Below are positions 8,566-17,342 of a stretch of DNA of 18,089 bases, piece by piece (within the stretch, counting starts at the first letter, position 1; each line of letters starts with the position of its first letter). The DNA is from Actinomycetes bacterium (GTDB taxonomy: Bacteria > Actinomycetota > Actinomycetes > Propionibacteriales > Propionibacteriaceae). The notes beneath the pieces are model-generated. The model did no database searches and was not told where the DNA came from. It saw nothing but the letters and a program-made list of their open reading frames with translations. The translations under genes and the position numbers were made by a program. The stretch covers positions 1 through 18,089 of the forward strand of contig JAKOQD010000010.1 in the NCBI GenBank assembly GCA_029778515.1. The letters are read 5' to 3'.

Positions 8566-8898
8566 GCTGACGCCGGTTATCCGTCGTCGTCTATTCCGGA
8601 CAGCGCTGGCGCGCTGTCCGTCGAGACTCCTCCGGATAACCGGCTGACCCCAACAAGCGTCGTCGTCTATTCCGGACAGCGCTGGCGCGCTGTCCGTCGA
8701 GACTCCTCCGGATAACCGGCTGGCCCCATCAAGCGTCGTCGTCTATTCCGGACAGCGCTGGCGCGCTGTCCGTCGAGACTCCTCCGGACAACCGGCTGAC
8801 CCCAACAAGCGTCGTCGTCTATTCCGGACAGCGCTGGCGCGCTGTCCGTCGAGACTCCTCCGGACAACCGGCTGACGCCGGTTATCCGTCGTCGTCTA
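8566..8898. repeat. Four 76-bp tandem repeats bracketed by a 28-bp direct repeat
   Basis: Units start at 8582, 8658, 8734 and 8810. The period is exactly 76 bp for the first three, and 77 bp to the partial copy at 8887 inside whiA. The first 55 nt of each unit are identical in all four copies. Differences fall in the last part: GATAACC becomes GACAACC in units 3 and 4, and unit 2 has two substitutions. The sequences 8566-8593 and 8871-8898 are identical over 28 bp; the right-hand one contains the whiA stop codon and last codons. Inner junctions have a different sequence from these two ends. Near-perfect identity points to recent amplification. Confidence 0.9.
8597..8848. other. Four identical hairpins, one per repeat unit
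   Basis: Each unit has a perfect 10-bp stem (CGGACAGCGC with GCGCTGTCCG) and TGGC loop, at 8597-8620, 8673-8696, 8749-8772 and 8825-8848. Around the first, an outer 12-bp stem pairs 8572-8583 with 8633-8644. In the whiA transcript these lie just 3' of the stop codon, so serial termination or mRNA stabilisation is plausible. They also sit upstream of gap, where they could influence its expression. Confidence 0.6.
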
Positions 8899-9868
8899 AC
8901 ATCTCGGGGCTCAGGCCGACCTCAGTGTTCGGAATGCCGAGCTCTGCCGCGCGCTTGTCCGCGGTGGCCAGCAGCCGCCGGATCCGGCCGGCAACTGCGT
9001 CCTTGGTCAAGGGCGGGACGTGCAGCTGGCCGAGTTCCTCAAGGCTCGCCTGCTTGTTGTCCAGCCGCAGTCGGCCGGCCTCCAGCAGGTGCTCGGGAAT
9101 GTCGTCGCCCAGGATCTCGAGTGCCCGCTTCACCCGGGCACCGGCCGCCACCGCCGCCCGAGCCGAGCGGCGCAGGTTGGCATCGTCGAAGTTGGCCAGC
9201 CGATTGGCGGACGCCCGCACCTCCCGGCGCATCCGGCGCTCCTCCCAGGCAAGGACGGACTCGTGCGCGCCAAGCCGGGTAAGCATCGCCGCGATCGCGT
9301 CCCCGTCCCGGATCACCACTCGGTCGATGCCCCGGACCTCCCGCGCCTTGGCGCTGATCCCGAGCCGACGGGCCGCGCCGACCAGCGCGAGCGCGGCCTC
9401 CGATCCAGGGCAGGTGACTTCCAGCGCCATCGACCGGCCCGGCTCGGTGAGCGAGCCGTGGGCGAGGAAGGCCCCGCGCCAGGCAGCGACGGAGACGTCC
9501 AGGCCACCGCTGACCACCTGCACCGGCAGGCCGCGGACGGGGCGGCCGCGGGAATCGATCAGTCCGGTCTGGCGGGCCAGAGCTTCACCGTCGCGGATCA
9601 GGCGCACGAGGTAGCGCGCACCGCGGCGCAGGCCACTGCCGGCGATCACCACGAACTCACAGTTGAACCCGAACAGGTCGCCGATCGCCGTGCGCAGGCG
9701 GCGGGCCGCAGCGCCGGTGTCGAGTTCCGCCTCGACCACAATCCGTCCGCCGGCGATGTGCAGGCCGTTGGCGAAGCGCAGCAACGCGGCGACTTCGGCC
9801 CTGCGAAGCTCCGGCTTGGTCACCTCGAGGGTGGCCAGTTCGGCCTTCACCTGCTGCGTCATCGCCAT
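8882..9868 (-). CDS. whiA: DNA-binding regulator WhiA
   Basis: WhiA combines a LAGLIDADG-homing-endonuclease-like domain with a helix-turn-helix and controls sporulation septation genes in Streptomyces. It is conserved in non-sporulating Gram-positives, where its role is tied to cell division. This copy has 328 residues. Conserved blocks include R31-F-A-N-G-L-H, L98-A-R-Q-T-G-L-I-D, G132[13 protein letters not shown], the stretch A219[12 protein letters not shown], and the C-terminal HTH around K272-Q-A-S-L-E-E-L to L300. ATG 9868 gives the M-A-M-T start seen in Streptomyces; the frame continues upstream into yvcK but that translation is not WhiA-like. ATG 9862 is an alternative. The only ribosome-like site, AGAGGT, is 13 nt away. 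The last codons overlap the array's end repeat. Confidence 0.95.
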   Translation of the reverse strand: MAMTQQVKAELATLEVTKPELRRAEVAALLRFANGLHIAGGRIVVEAELDTGAAARRLRTAIGDLFGFNCEFVVIAGSGLRRGARYLVRLIRDGEALARQTGLIDSRGRPVRGLPVQVVSGGLDVSVAAWRGAFLAHGSLTEPGRSMALEVTCPGSEAALALVGAARRLGISAKAREVRGIDRVVIRDGDAIAAMLTRLGAHESVLAWEERRMRREVRASANRLANFDDANLRRSARAAVAAGARVKRALEILGDDIPEHLLEAGRLRLDNKQASLEELGQLHVPPLTKDAVAGRIRRLLATADKRAAELGIPNTEVGLSPEMLDDDG

Positions 9869-9917
9869 CTGCGCGCTGCTACCTCTCGATCGAGCCTGGG
9901 TGGGAGTGGGGCTCAGC

Positions 9918-10868
9918 TTACAGACCCATGATCCCGGCATACACCGCGGACAGCAGGTGCGGATCGTGCCGGGGGGAACCGTCCCGCATCCGCACCGGTG
10001 CCACCACCAGGCGGGCGCCGAGGGAGCGGACGTAGGTTGCCAGGTGCGTGTCCCCGTCCGCGAACGAAGGATCGGCGACCACCGCGTCCAGGCGAAGGCC
10101 CGGTGCGTGCTCGGCCAGCACCTCCACATGCCGGGACGCGGTGTAGGCCGGCGTCTCGTCCGCGGTCGGCACCAGGTTGAGCGTGAGGATGCGCTGCGCC
10201 GGCGAGGCGAGGATCGCATCCAGCAGTTCGGGGACGAGCACGTGCGGGATCACCGAGGAGTACCAGGACCCGGGCCCGAACACCAGGTGGTCGGCTTCGG
10301 CGATCGCGCGCAGCGCCTCAGGCACGGCCGGCGGGTTGGCCGGCACCAGCCGGACGTCCCCGATGTCGCCATTGGCCAGGGCAACCTCTTCCTGGCCCAC
10401 CACCACCATGGTGTCGTCTGGGTACTCGGGGTCGGCGCCGATCACGTCCGCCTCGATCACCAGCGGAACCGCTGCCATCGGCAGCACCCGACCCTCGACG
10501 TGCAGCATGGACGCCACCATGTCCAGGCCGGCTACCGGGTCGGCACGCTGCTGCCAGAGCCCGGCGATCAGCAGGTTGCCGATGCTGTGCCCGCCCAATG
10601 GACCCTCGCCAGGGAACCGTGATTGGAGCACCTCGGCCCACGCACGACCGACCTCGTCATCTCCGCAGAGCGCGGCGAGCGCCATGCGCAGGTCGCCTGG
10701 CGGCAGGATCGGGAACTCGTCGCGGAGCCGGCCCGAGGATCCACCGTCGTCGGCGACCGTCACCACCGCGGTCAGCCGATGGGTCAGCTGGCGCAGTGCA
10801 CTCAGGCTGGCCGCGAGTCCGTGTCCCCCACCGAAGGCAACCACCGCCGGCGGTTTGGTGAAGTTCAT
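9918..10868 (-). CDS. yvcK: YvcK/CofD-like UDP-sugar-binding protein
   Basis: This family binds UDP-N-acetylglucosamine. In Bacillus it is needed for growth on gluconeogenic carbon and for cell shape, and the mycobacterial homologue (CuvA) is linked to peptidoglycan synthesis. The 316-residue protein has G13-G-G-H-G near the N-terminus and the diagnostic A39[10 protein letters not shown], followed by P-P-G-D-L-R and the later G-P-G-S-W-Y-S-S segment. Its ATG overlaps the rapZ stop by 4 bp (ATGA), so translation is probably coupled, and whiA follows after 49 nt. The rapZ-yvcK-whiA order is conserved across Gram-positives. CofD proper is excluded by context and the family motif. Confidence 0.93.
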   Translation of the reverse strand: MNFTKPPAVVAFGGGHGLAASLSALRQLTHRLTAVVTVADDGGSSGRLRDEFPILPPGDLRMALAALCGDDEVGRAWAEVLQSRFPGEGPLGGHSIGNLLIAGLWQQRADPVAGLDMVASMLHVEGRVLPMAAVPLVIEADVIGADPEYPDDTMVVVGQEEVALANGDIGDVRLVPANPPAVPEALRAIAEADHLVFGPGSWYSSVIPHVLVPELLDAILASPAQRILTLNLVPTADETPAYTASRHVEVLAEHAPGLRLDAVVADPSFADGDTHLATYVRSLGARLVVAPVRMRDGSPRHDPHLLSAVYAGIMGL

Positions 10869-11731
10869 TCCCTGCCCAGATCGCGGTGGACCACCTCGGC
10901 CGGGGTCCCGTCCACGGCCAGGCGACGGGCGATCTCCTCCACGATCGCGGTCGAACGATGCTTGCCGCCGGTGCAGCCGATCGCCACCATGGCGTGCCGC
11001 TTGCCTTCGCGGACGTAGCCCGGGATCATCAGCCGGATCATGCCGAGCACATGGTCGAGGAAGGGTTCCGCATCAGGTTGGCCAAGCACGTAGTGGGCCA
11101 CGGGCTGCGACAGGCCCGACTGCGGACGCAGGGCCGGCACCCAGTGCGGGTTCGGCAGGAAGCGCACGTCCAGCACGATGTCGGCGTCGATCGGGATGCC
11201 GTTCTTGAAGCCGAACGACAGCAGAGTGAGCTTGAGTTGCGCCTCGTCCTCGTCCGCGAAGGCCACCGTGACCCTGGCGGCTAGGTCATGCACGTTCAGC
11301 GCGCTGGTGTCGATGACCAGGTCGGCGCTGGCTCGCAGGCCGGCCAGCAACTCGCGCTCGCGGCGGATGCCGTCAAGGATGCGTCCGGGGCCCTGCAGTG
11401 GGAGCGGCCGGCGTACCGACTCTTGCCGGCGCACGATCGTCTCGTCGCTGGCATCGATGAACACGATCTGCGGCACGATTCCGGCTTCACCGAGAGTGGC
11501 GAACGCTTCCGGAATCTGCTGGAACTCCGACCGGCTGCGGACGTCCAGCAGCACGGCCACGCGGTTGAACTCGCGCTGCCGGCTCACCTCGATCAGGTCG
11601 GGCAGCAGGCTCGGCGGCAGGTTGTCCACCACCAGCCAGCCAAGGTCTTCGAGGGTGTGCCCTGCGGTCCGCTTCCCGGATCCGGAAAGGCCGGTCAGCA
11701 CCAGTAGTCGGACTGCGGGCGTCGATTGCAT
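10865..11731 (-). CDS. rapZ: RNase adapter RapZ / YvcJ-family P-loop nucleotidase
   Basis: This is a nucleotide-binding protein of the RapZ family. In E. coli RapZ directs RNase E to the small RNA GlmZ and so tunes glucosamine-6-phosphate synthesis; the actinobacterial role is not settled. The 288-residue protein has Walker A G14-L-S-G-S-G-K-R, V35-D-N-L-P-P, and the C-terminal G252-C-T-G-G-K-H-R-S. The ATG at 11731 lacks a clear ribosome site but has GATAAT 6 nt upstream. It is 34 nt after uvrC, and its stop overlaps the yvcK start. Confidence 0.93.
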   Translation of the reverse strand: MQSTPAVRLLVLTGLSGSGKRTAGHTLEDLGWLVVDNLPPSLLPDLIEVSRQREFNRVAVLLDVRSRSEFQQIPEAFATLGEAGIVPQIVFIDASDETIVRRQESVRRPLPLQGPGRILDGIRRERELLAGLRASADLVIDTSALNVHDLAARVTVAFADEDEAQLKLTLLSFGFKNGIPIDADIVLDVRFLPNPHWVPALRPQSGLSQPVAHYVLGQPDAEPFLDHVLGMIRLMIPGYVREGKRHAMVAIGCTGGKHRSTAIVEEIARRLAVDGTPAEVVHRDLGRE

Positions 11732-11737
11732 GGCTTC

Positions 11738-11743
11738 ATTATC
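11738..11743 (-). promoter_or_regulatory. Candidate rapZ -10 element (GATAAT)
   Basis: The minus strand reads GATAAT, five of six matches to TATAAT, and lies 6 nt before the rapZ ATG in the short uvrC-rapZ gap. It would give a leaderless rapZ-yvcK-whiA transcript separate from uvrC. The -35 is not convincing; CTGACC is present but at about 20 nt spacing. Confidence 0.35.
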
Positions 11744-11765
11744 ACCGCCGCTGCGTCCACACCGG

Positions 11766-13712
11766 TCAGGTCTGGATGATCTCGCCGGTGGTCAGGTTGA
11801 TCGCCTCGGCCGGCTCATGCTGAGCAAGCGCCTCCTTCACCGCGGCTGCGGTCTTCAGGCCGACGCCGGGTACCTCGGCCAGTTGCTCGACCGTTGCCGC
11901 CCGCAGCTTTCGCAGCGAGCCGAAGTACTTCAACAGGGCCTTGCGCCGGATCTCCCCCAGCCCGGGGACGTCGTCCAGCGCAGACTCGACCATGGACGCG
12001 CTGCGACGGCTGCGATGGTGGGTGATCGCGAAGCGGTGCGCCTCGTCGCGGACCCGCTGCAGCAGGTACAGCCCCTCGCTGGCGCGCGGCAGGATCAGCG
12101 GGTACTCCTCACCAGGCAGCCAGACCTCCTCCAGTTTCTTGGCGAGGCCGCAAAGTGCGACGTTCTGAATGCCGAGTTCACTCAGCGCAGCCTGGGCTGC
12201 GGCCACCTGGGGAGCGCCGCCATCCACCACAACCAGTCCCGGCAGGTAGGCGAACTTACGCGGCGCGCCAGTGGTCGGGTCGACCAGCAGCGGCCCGGAC
12301 TCCTCGCCGGTGCGCTCGTTCTCGGCGAGCAGCCGGTTGAACCGGCGGGTGATCACCTCGCGCATCGCACCGACGTCGTTGCTGCCCTCGACGGTGCGGA
12401 TGATGAACCTTCGGTATTCGCTCTTGCGCGCCAGACCGTCCTCGAAGACGACCATCGAGCCGACCACCTCGCTGCCCTGAGTGTGCGAGATGTCGTAGCA
12501 CTCGATCCGCAGCGGCACTTCGGGCAGGCCGAGGGCCTCCTGCAGTTCCTCCAGTGCCCGGTTGCGGGTGGACAGGTCGCTGGCCCGGCGCACCTTGTGC
12601 AGCGTCAGCGCGTCCGTTGCATTCCGGGCTGCGGTCTCCAGCAGCGCGGCTCGATCGCCGCGCTTGGGTACCTTCAGCTTCACCTTGGTGCCGCGCTCGT
12701 CGCCCAGCAGTTGGGCCAAGACCTCTGGCGACGTGGGTAGGGCCGGCAGCAGGATCTCGGGCGGAATCGACTCGGCGTCCTCTGCGTAGAGCTGCAGCAG
12801 GAACTGTTCCAGCAGCCGGCCGGTGTCGGCATCGTCGCTGCGCTCGGCCACCCAGCCGCGTTCGCCGCGCACGCGTCCGTCCCGCACGTTGAAGACCTGG
12901 ACGGCGACCTCGAGTGGGTCCTCGGCCAGGGCAATGACGTCGGCGTCCGTGCCGTCGCCGAGCACTATCGCATTGCGCTCGCTGGCCTGCTTGAGCGCTA
13001 CCAGTTGGTCGCGGATCACGGCGGCGCGCTCGTATTCGAGGTTGGTGGCCGCGATCCGCATCTCGGCTTCGAGGCGCCGGGTGAGCGCTGCCGTCCGTCC
13101 GGCGAGGAAGTCGCAGACGTCCTCGACGAGCACCCGGTGAGCGTCCGGGTCGATCCGGTCCACACAAGGGGCGGCGCACTTGCCGATGTAGCCCATCAGG
13201 CACGGTCGGCCGCTGGAGCGGGCGCTGCGAAAGACGCCGTTGGTACAGGACCGCATCGGGAAGACCCGCAGCAGCGAATCGATCGTGTCCCGGATGGCCC
13301 AGGCCTGGGCATACGGACCGAAGTAGCGGACGCCCTTGCGCTTGCTGCCGCGGCCCACGAAGACCCTGGGGAACTCTTCCGACCAGGTGACCGCGGCCCA
13401 AGGGTAGGACTTGTCGTCGCGGTACTTGACGTTGAAGCGCGGGTCGAACTGCTTGATCCAGGTGTACTCAAGCTGAAGGGCTTCGAGTTCGTTGCGCACC
13501 AGCGTCCATTCGACCCCAGCAGCGGTGCGCACCATGGTCTGGGTACGGAAATGCAGCGCGGACGGGTCGGCGAAGTACGAGTTGAGCCGCTGACGCAGGT
13601 TGATGGCCTTGCCGACGTAGATCACGCGACCTTCACGGTCACTGAAGCGGTACACGCCCGGTCCGGTCGGAATGGTGCCGGGCGCGGGACGGTAGCTGGC
13701 CGGATCAGCCAC
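11766..13712 (-). CDS. uvrC: Excinuclease ABC subunit C
   Basis: UvrC makes both incisions around a lesion in nucleotide excision repair after UvrA and UvrB load. The 648-residue protein has an N-terminal GIY-YIG domain (G19-V-Y, I31-Y-V-G-K), four cysteines at 156, 171, 179 and 183 in the position of the [4Fe-4S] ligands reported for E. coli UvrC, a UVR domain near 213-242, an RNase H-like endonuclease domain (E-C-Y-D-I-S-H, V-V-D-G-G), and tandem helix-hairpin-helix motifs at about 579-632. I chose GTG 13712 because GGGGAGGT lies 4 nt upstream and the protein then begins [12 protein letters not shown], as in relatives. Upstream starts at 13757 (ATG) and 13766 (GTG) add 15-18 unconserved residues. 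Confidence 0.95.
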   Translation of the reverse strand: MADPASYRPAPGTIPTGPGVYRFSDREGRVIYVGKAINLRQRLNSYFADPSALHFRTQTMVRTAAGVEWTLVRNELEALQLEYTWIKQFDPRFNVKYRDDKSYPWAAVTWSEEFPRVFVGRGSKRKGVRYFGPYAQAWAIRDTIDSLLRVFPMRSCTNGVFRSARSSGRPCLMGYIGKCAAPCVDRIDPDAHRVLVEDVCDFLAGRTAALTRRLEAEMRIAATNLEYERAAVIRDQLVALKQASERNAIVLGDGTDADVIALAEDPLEVAVQVFNVRDGRVRGERGWVAERSDDADTGRLLEQFLLQLYAEDAESIPPEILLPALPTSPEVLAQLLGDERGTKVKLKVPKRGDRAALLETAARNATDALTLHKVRRASDLSTRNRALEELQEALGLPEVPLRIECYDISHTQGSEVVGSMVVFEDGLARKSEYRRFIIRTVEGSNDVGAMREVITRRFNRLLAENERTGEESGPLLVDPTTGAPRKFAYLPGLVVVDGGAPQVAAAQAALSELGIQNVALCGLAKKLEEVWLPGEEYPLILPRASEGLYLLQRVRDEAHRFAITHHRSRRSASMVESALDDVPGLGEIRRKALLKYFGSLRKLRAATVEQLAEVPGVGLKTAAAVKEALAQHEPAEAINLTTGEIIQT

Positions 13713-13716
13713 GACC

Positions 13717-13724
13717 ACCTCCCC
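13717..13724 (-). promoter_or_regulatory. Strong uvrC ribosome-binding site
   Basis: GGGGAGGT on the minus strand ends 4 nt before GTG 13712. It is the best Shine-Dalgarno match in the area and fixes the uvrC start. Confidence 0.65.
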
Positions 13725-13752
13725 TCCCACCGGACGTTCCGGCACGTCAGTC

Positions 13753-13758
13753 AGCATA
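13753..13758 (-). promoter_or_regulatory. Candidate uvrC -10 element (TATGCT)
   Basis: TATGCT fits TANNNT and would place the transcript start near 13746, leaving a leader of about 34 nt that includes the ribosome site. It overlaps the competing ATG at 13757, which would then not be transcribed. No SOS-type LexA site is visible nearby. Confidence 0.35.
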
Positions 13759-13805
13759 GGCACCACCGCCGACGGAACGGTCCCCGAGCCTGATCAGCGA
13801 TCCCT

Positions 13806-13833
13806 GAGCTTGACGAGGGGTCTCGACAAGCTC
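13806..13833. repeat. Short inverted repeat between uvrC and the Rieske gene
   Basis: GAGCTTGACGAG (13806-13817) pairs with CTCGACAAGCTC (13822-13833) at 11 of 12 positions, with a 4-nt loop. The right arm and its flank resemble a TCTCGACAAGCTCGACCA-type intergenic motif that I recall as frequent in actinobacterial genomes; that recall is unverified. It lies in a divergent promoter region, so it may not be a terminator. Confidence 0.55.
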
Positions 13834-13907
13834 GACCAGCCGAAACGACGGCTTGAAAGGACGGAGCATTCACAGCCTAACCACAGCCAGCACGAACCCG
13901 CCGACCC

Positions 13908-13913
13908 TAGACT
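13908..13913 (+). promoter_or_regulatory. Candidate Rieske-gene -10 element (TAGACT)
   Basis: TAGACT fits TANNNT, is identical to the hexamer before ctaB, and would give a leader of about 20 nt containing AAGGAG. No clear -35 is seen. Confidence 0.3.
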
Positions 13914-13941
13914 GTTGAAACGGCAACTAAAAGGAGCTCCG

Positions 13942-14364
13942 ATGACCAACCCGCTTCCGTCCCGACGCGCCGCGCTGATCACGATCGGCGGCACCACCCT
14001 CGCGGTCTGCCTGTCGGGCTGTGCGCCGTCGAGTTCCGGAACGGAAGCAGCCGGCGGGGGCGCGTCCGGTGGCGCCGCGGCCGATGGGAACACCGTAAGC
14101 GCGGCCGATGTGCCCATTGGCGGTGGGAAGATCGTCGGCCAGTACGTGGTGACGCAGGCCACCGAGGGCGACTTCCAGGCGTTCAGCTACCTGTGCACCC
14201 ACCAGAACCTGCCCGTGCAGGACGTCAGCGACGCCGCGATCATCTGCGGACGCCACGGCAGCACCTTCTCTCTCGCCGACGGCTCGGTACTCACCGGTCC
14301 GGCCACCAAGGGACTCACCAAGGCCACGGTCACCGTGAACGGCAACAGCCTGAGCATCTCTTAA
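13942..14364 (+). CDS. Rieske [2Fe-2S] protein, predicted Tat lipoprotein
   Basis: The 140-residue protein begins with a twin-arginine signal (R8-R9 followed by A-A-L-I) and a lipobox ending at C27 (L-S-G-C), so it is probably exported folded and lipid-anchored outside the membrane. A low-complexity Gly/Ala/Ser linker (about 28-50) leads to a small Rieske domain with C85-T-H87 and C102-G-R-H105, the four cluster ligands. The extra cysteines that form the disulfide in cytochrome bc1 Rieske proteins are absent (C-T-H-Q-N-L and C-G-R-H-G-S). The ATG at 13942 has AAGGAG 5 nt upstream; the open frame extends further back into the intergenic repeat and should be ignored. No oxygenase or cytochrome b partner is next to it. 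Its redox partner is unknown. Confidence 0.88.
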   Translation: MTNPLPSRRAALITIGGTTLAVCLSGCAPSSSGTEAAGGGASGGAAADGNTVSAADVPIGGGKIVGQYVVTQATEGDFQAFSYLCTHQNLPVQDVSDAAIICGRHGSTFSLADGSVLTGPATKGLTKATVTVNGNSLSIS

Positions 14365-14371
14365 CAGGCTC

Positions 14372-17263
14372 CTAGGCGAGCAGGGCTGGTTCCGATTCGC
14401 CCACAGGTACGCGCTGGCCGTCCAGCACCGCTTTCAGGAACGCTCCGGTGAACGACGCCGGGTTGTCGGCGACCTGCTCGGGTGTGCCCTCGGCAACGAC
14501 CATGCCGCCGCGAGAACCGCCTTCAGGGCCGAGGTCGATCACCCAGTCGGCCGCTTTGATCACGTCGAGATTGTGTTCGATCACGACCACCGTGTTGCCC
14601 TTGTCGACCAGCGACTGGAGCACTTGGAGCAGCTTGCGGATGTCCTCGAAGTGCAAGCCGGTGGTGGGCTCGTCCAGCACATAGATCGTGCGCCCGGTGG
14701 ACCGCTTCTGGAGTTCGGCAGCCAGCTTCACCCGCTGGGCCTCCCCGCCCGACAGCGTGGTGGCTGGCTGTCCGAGCCGCACATAGCCGAGCCCGACATC
14801 CACCAGGGTGCGCAGGTGCCGGGCGATCGCCGGAATGGCGCCGAAGAAGTCCACGCCCTCCTCGATCGGCATGTCCAGCACCTCGGCGATCGTCCTGCCC
14901 TTGTAGTGCACCTCCAGCGTCTCCCGGTTGTACCGGGCGCCGTGGCAGACCTCGCAGGGCACGTAGACGTCCGGCAGGAAGTTCATCTCGATCTTGATGG
15001 TGCCGTCGCCGGCGCAGTTCTCGCAGCGCCCGCCCTTCACGTTGAAGGAGAACCGTCCCGGCTGGTAGCCCCGCACCTTGGCCTCGGGAGTCTCTGCGAA
15101 CAGCCGACGGATGTGGTCGAACACGCCGGTGTAGGTGGCCGGGTTCGACCGCGGCGTCCGCCCGATCGGTGACTGGTCGACATGGATGCTCTTGTCGATG
15201 TGCTCGATGCCCGTGATCGTGCGGTGCCGTCCGGGAACGGTGTGCGCGTTGTACAACTTCTTCGCCAGCGCTGTGTACAGGATGCTGTTCACCAGCGAGG
15301 ACTTGCCCGATCCGGAGACGCCGGTGACCGCGATCAACTGGCCGAGCGGGAACTCGACCGTCACATTGCGCAGGTTGTGTTCGGCCGCGCCGTGCACCGT
15401 GATCGCCTTGCCAGTGGCCGGACGTCGCCGGCTCGGCATGGGGATGCGCCGGCGTCCGGCCAGGTAGGCGCCGGTCAGCGAGGTCGGGTGCGCCAGGAGT
15501 TCGGCCACCGGCCCGGACACGAGCACCTCGCCGCCATGCTCCCCCGCACCCGGGCCGATGTCGACCGCCCAGTCGGCTGTGCGGATGGTGTCCTCGTCAT
15601 GCTCGACCACGATCAGGGTGTTGCCAAGGTCGCGGAGCCGCACGAGGGTGTCGATCAGTCTTCGGTTGTCCCGCTGGTGCAGGCCGATGGATGGCTCGTC
15701 CAGAACATAGAGCACGCCGACCAGACCGGAACCGATCTGGGTGGCCAACCGAATCCGCTGCGCCTCCCCGCCGGAAAGGCTGCCCGCCGGACGCGCCAGC
15801 GACAGGTAGTCCAGGCCGACGTCTAGTAGGAACCGCAGCCGCTCGTTGACCTCCTTGACCACCCGCTCGGCGATCTGGGCCTCCCGCTCGGGCAGTTTGA
15901 GACCGCGCATGAACCCGGCCACCTCGTCGATAGACATGGCTGACACCTCGGCGATGTTGCGTCCGTCGATGGTCACTGCCAGTGAACTGGGCTTCAACCG
16001 GGCGCCGTTACAGGTGAGGCAGGGCACTTCCCGCATGTAGCCCGCGAAGCGTTCCCGCGAGTTCTCCGATTCGGCCTCGGCGTGCCGCCGCCGGATGTAG
16101 GGCAACGCACCCTCGTACTTGGCGCGATAGCTGTGCTCGCGTCCGTGCCGCGAGGTGGCGTGCACGGTGATCGCGTGCGGCGCGCCCATCAGCAGCAGGC
16201 TCTGGGCGCGGCTGGGCAACTCCTCCCACGGGGTATCGACCGAGAAGCCCTCCTGTGCCCCGAGTGCTTTGAACAGGCTCTGGAAGTAGCCCGCCACGTA
16301 GGGCGTGGTCCAGACCGTGATTGCGCCCTGCGCGAGGGTCTTGCTTGGATCGGGCACCACCAGGTCGACGTCCACTTCCATCCGCGTGCCCAGCCCGGAA
16401 CAGGCTGGACAGGCACCCCACGGCCCGTTGAAAGAGAACTGCCGCGGCTCGAGTTCCTCAACCGAGATGTCGTGCTCGTTGGGGCAGGCCAGCCGCTCTG
16501 AGTAGCGGCGTTCTCGCTTCGGGTCGTGGTCGTCCAGGTCGACGAAGTCGATGGCCACCACTCCGCCGGCCAGACCGAGTGCAGTCTCCACCGAGTCGGT
16601 GAGCCGCTGCTTGATGCTGGGCTTGGCCGCCAACCGGTCGACGATCACGTCGATGTTGTGCTTTTTCTGCTTGGCGAGCGTGGGGGGCTGCAGCAACTGG
16701 TGCACTTCCCCGTCCACTCGGACGCGGGAGAGCCCCTGACCAGCGAGCTGTGCGAACAGGTCGACGTACTCACCCTTACGCCCGCGGACGACCGGCGCGA
16801 GCACCTGGAACCGGGTGCCCTCAGGTAGCCCCATCAGCCGGTCGACGATCTGCTGCGGCGACTGCCGGCTGATCGGCTCACCGCACTCGGGGCAGTGGGG
16901 CCGGCCGACCCGGGCATAGAGCAGGCGGAGGTAGTCGTAGATCTCGGTAATGGTGCCGACCGTGGAGCGAGGGTTCCGGCTGGTGGACTTCTGGTCGATC
17001 GAGACCGCTGGGGACAGGCCTTCGATGAAGTCGACGTCGGGCTTGTCCATTTGGCCGAGGAACTGCCGGGCGTAGGCGGAGAGGCTCTCGACGTAGCGCC
17101 GCTGCCCTTCGGCGAAGATCGTGTCGAAGGCGAGGCTCGACTTGCCCGAGCCGGAGAGGCCCGTGAACACGATCATCGCGTCCCGGGGTAGGTCGAGGTT
17201 GATGTTTCGGAGGTTATGCTCGCGCGCTCCGCGCACGATCAGCCGGTCAGTCACGTCGAACAT
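14372..17263 (-). CDS. uvrA: Excinuclease ABC subunit A
   Basis: UvrA is the damage-sensing ATPase that loads UvrB in nucleotide excision repair. The 963-residue protein has two ABC modules: Walker A at about 35 (G-L-S-G-S-G-K-S) and 647 (G-V-S-G-S-G-K-S), and signatures L-S-G-G-E-A-Q-R at about 495 and 836. Zinc-module cysteines include C124-P-E-C127, a central C-P-A-C and C-L-T-C, and C-E-N-C followed by C-E-V-C in the second half. ATG 17263 gives [12 protein letters not shown], close to known actinobacterial starts; GTG 17284 would add seven residues. Neither has a ribosome site. The stop lies 7 bp from the Rieske stop. No LexA-like GAAC-N4-GTTC box is seen upstream. Confidence 0.97.
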   Translation of the reverse strand: MFDVTDRLIVRGAREHNLRNINLDLPRDAMIVFTGLSGSGKSSLAFDTIFAEGQRRYVESLSAYARQFLGQMDKPDVDFIEGLSPAVSIDQKSTSRNPRSTVGTITEIYDYLRLLYARVGRPHCPECGEPISRQSPQQIVDRLMGLPEGTRFQVLAPVVRGRKGEYVDLFAQLAGQGLSRVRVDGEVHQLLQPPTLAKQKKHNIDVIVDRLAAKPSIKQRLTDSVETALGLAGGVVAIDFVDLDDHDPKRERRYSERLACPNEHDISVEELEPRQFSFNGPWGACPACSGLGTRMEVDVDLVVPDPSKTLAQGAITVWTTPYVAGYFQSLFKALGAQEGFSVDTPWEELPSRAQSLLLMGAPHAITVHATSRHGREHSYRAKYEGALPYIRRRHAEAESENSRERFAGYMREVPCLTCNGARLKPSSLAVTIDGRNIAEVSAMSIDEVAGFMRGLKLPEREAQIAERVVKEVNERLRFLLDVGLDYLSLARPAGSLSGGEAQRIRLATQIGSGLVGVLYVLDEPSIGLHQRDNRRLIDTLVRLRDLGNTLIVVEHDEDTIRTADWAVDIGPGAGEHGGEVLVSGPVAELLAHPTSLTGAYLAGRRRIPMPSRRRPATGKAITVHGAAEHNLRNVTVEFPLGQLIAVTGVSGSGKSSLVNSILYTALAKKLYNAHTVPGRHRTITGIEHIDKSIHVDQSPIGRTPRSNPATYTGVFDHIRRLFAETPEAKVRGYQPGRFSFNVKGGRCENCAGDGTIKIEMNFLPDVYVPCEVCHGARYNRETLEVHYKGRTIAEVLDMPIEEGVDFFGAIPAIARHLRTLVDVGLGYVRLGQPATTLSGGEAQRVKLAAELQKRSTGRTIYVLDEPTTGLHFEDIRKLLQVLQSLVDKGNTVVVIEHNLDVIKAADWVIDLGPEGGSRGGMVVAEGTPEQVADNPASFTGAFLKAVLDGQRVPVGESEPALLA

Positions 17264-17330
17264 GCTAGATGGTGGTTCCGACACAGCTCGCGCCAGCGTT
17301 CCGGGGGTGGCTCCCGAAGCCCCTGACCCG

Positions 17331-17336
17331 TAGGTT
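17331..17336 (+). promoter_or_regulatory. Candidate leaderless promoter for the isomerase-family gene (TAGGTT)
   Basis: TAGGTT fits TANNNT and lies 6 nt before the ATG at 17343. There is no ribosome-binding site, so a leaderless transcript is possible. The -35 is not recognisable. Confidence 0.35.
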
Positions 17337-17342
17337 GGTCAC

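Noticed and set aside
8566..8898. CRISPR array
   Set aside because: The repeats are directly adjacent with no unique spacers, the unit is 76 bp, and no cas gene is present.
9869..10219. N-terminal extension of whiA into yvcK
   Set aside because: The extension translates yvcK in another frame. The M-A-M-T start at 9868 matches known WhiA proteins.
13730..13742. 13-bp palindrome (CCGGA-CGT-TCCGG) in the uvrC leader
   Set aside because: Five-bp GC-rich arms are expected by chance in this composition, and nothing else supports a binding site.
13810..13941. N-terminal extension of the Rieske gene
   Set aside because: It would bury the Tat signal and lipobox and translate the intergenic inverted repeat. 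ATG 13942 has a good ribosome site.
17264..17342. LexA/SOS box upstream of uvrA
   Set aside because: GTTCC and GGAAC fragments exist, but not the GAAC-N4-GTTC arrangement of actinobacterial LexA sites.
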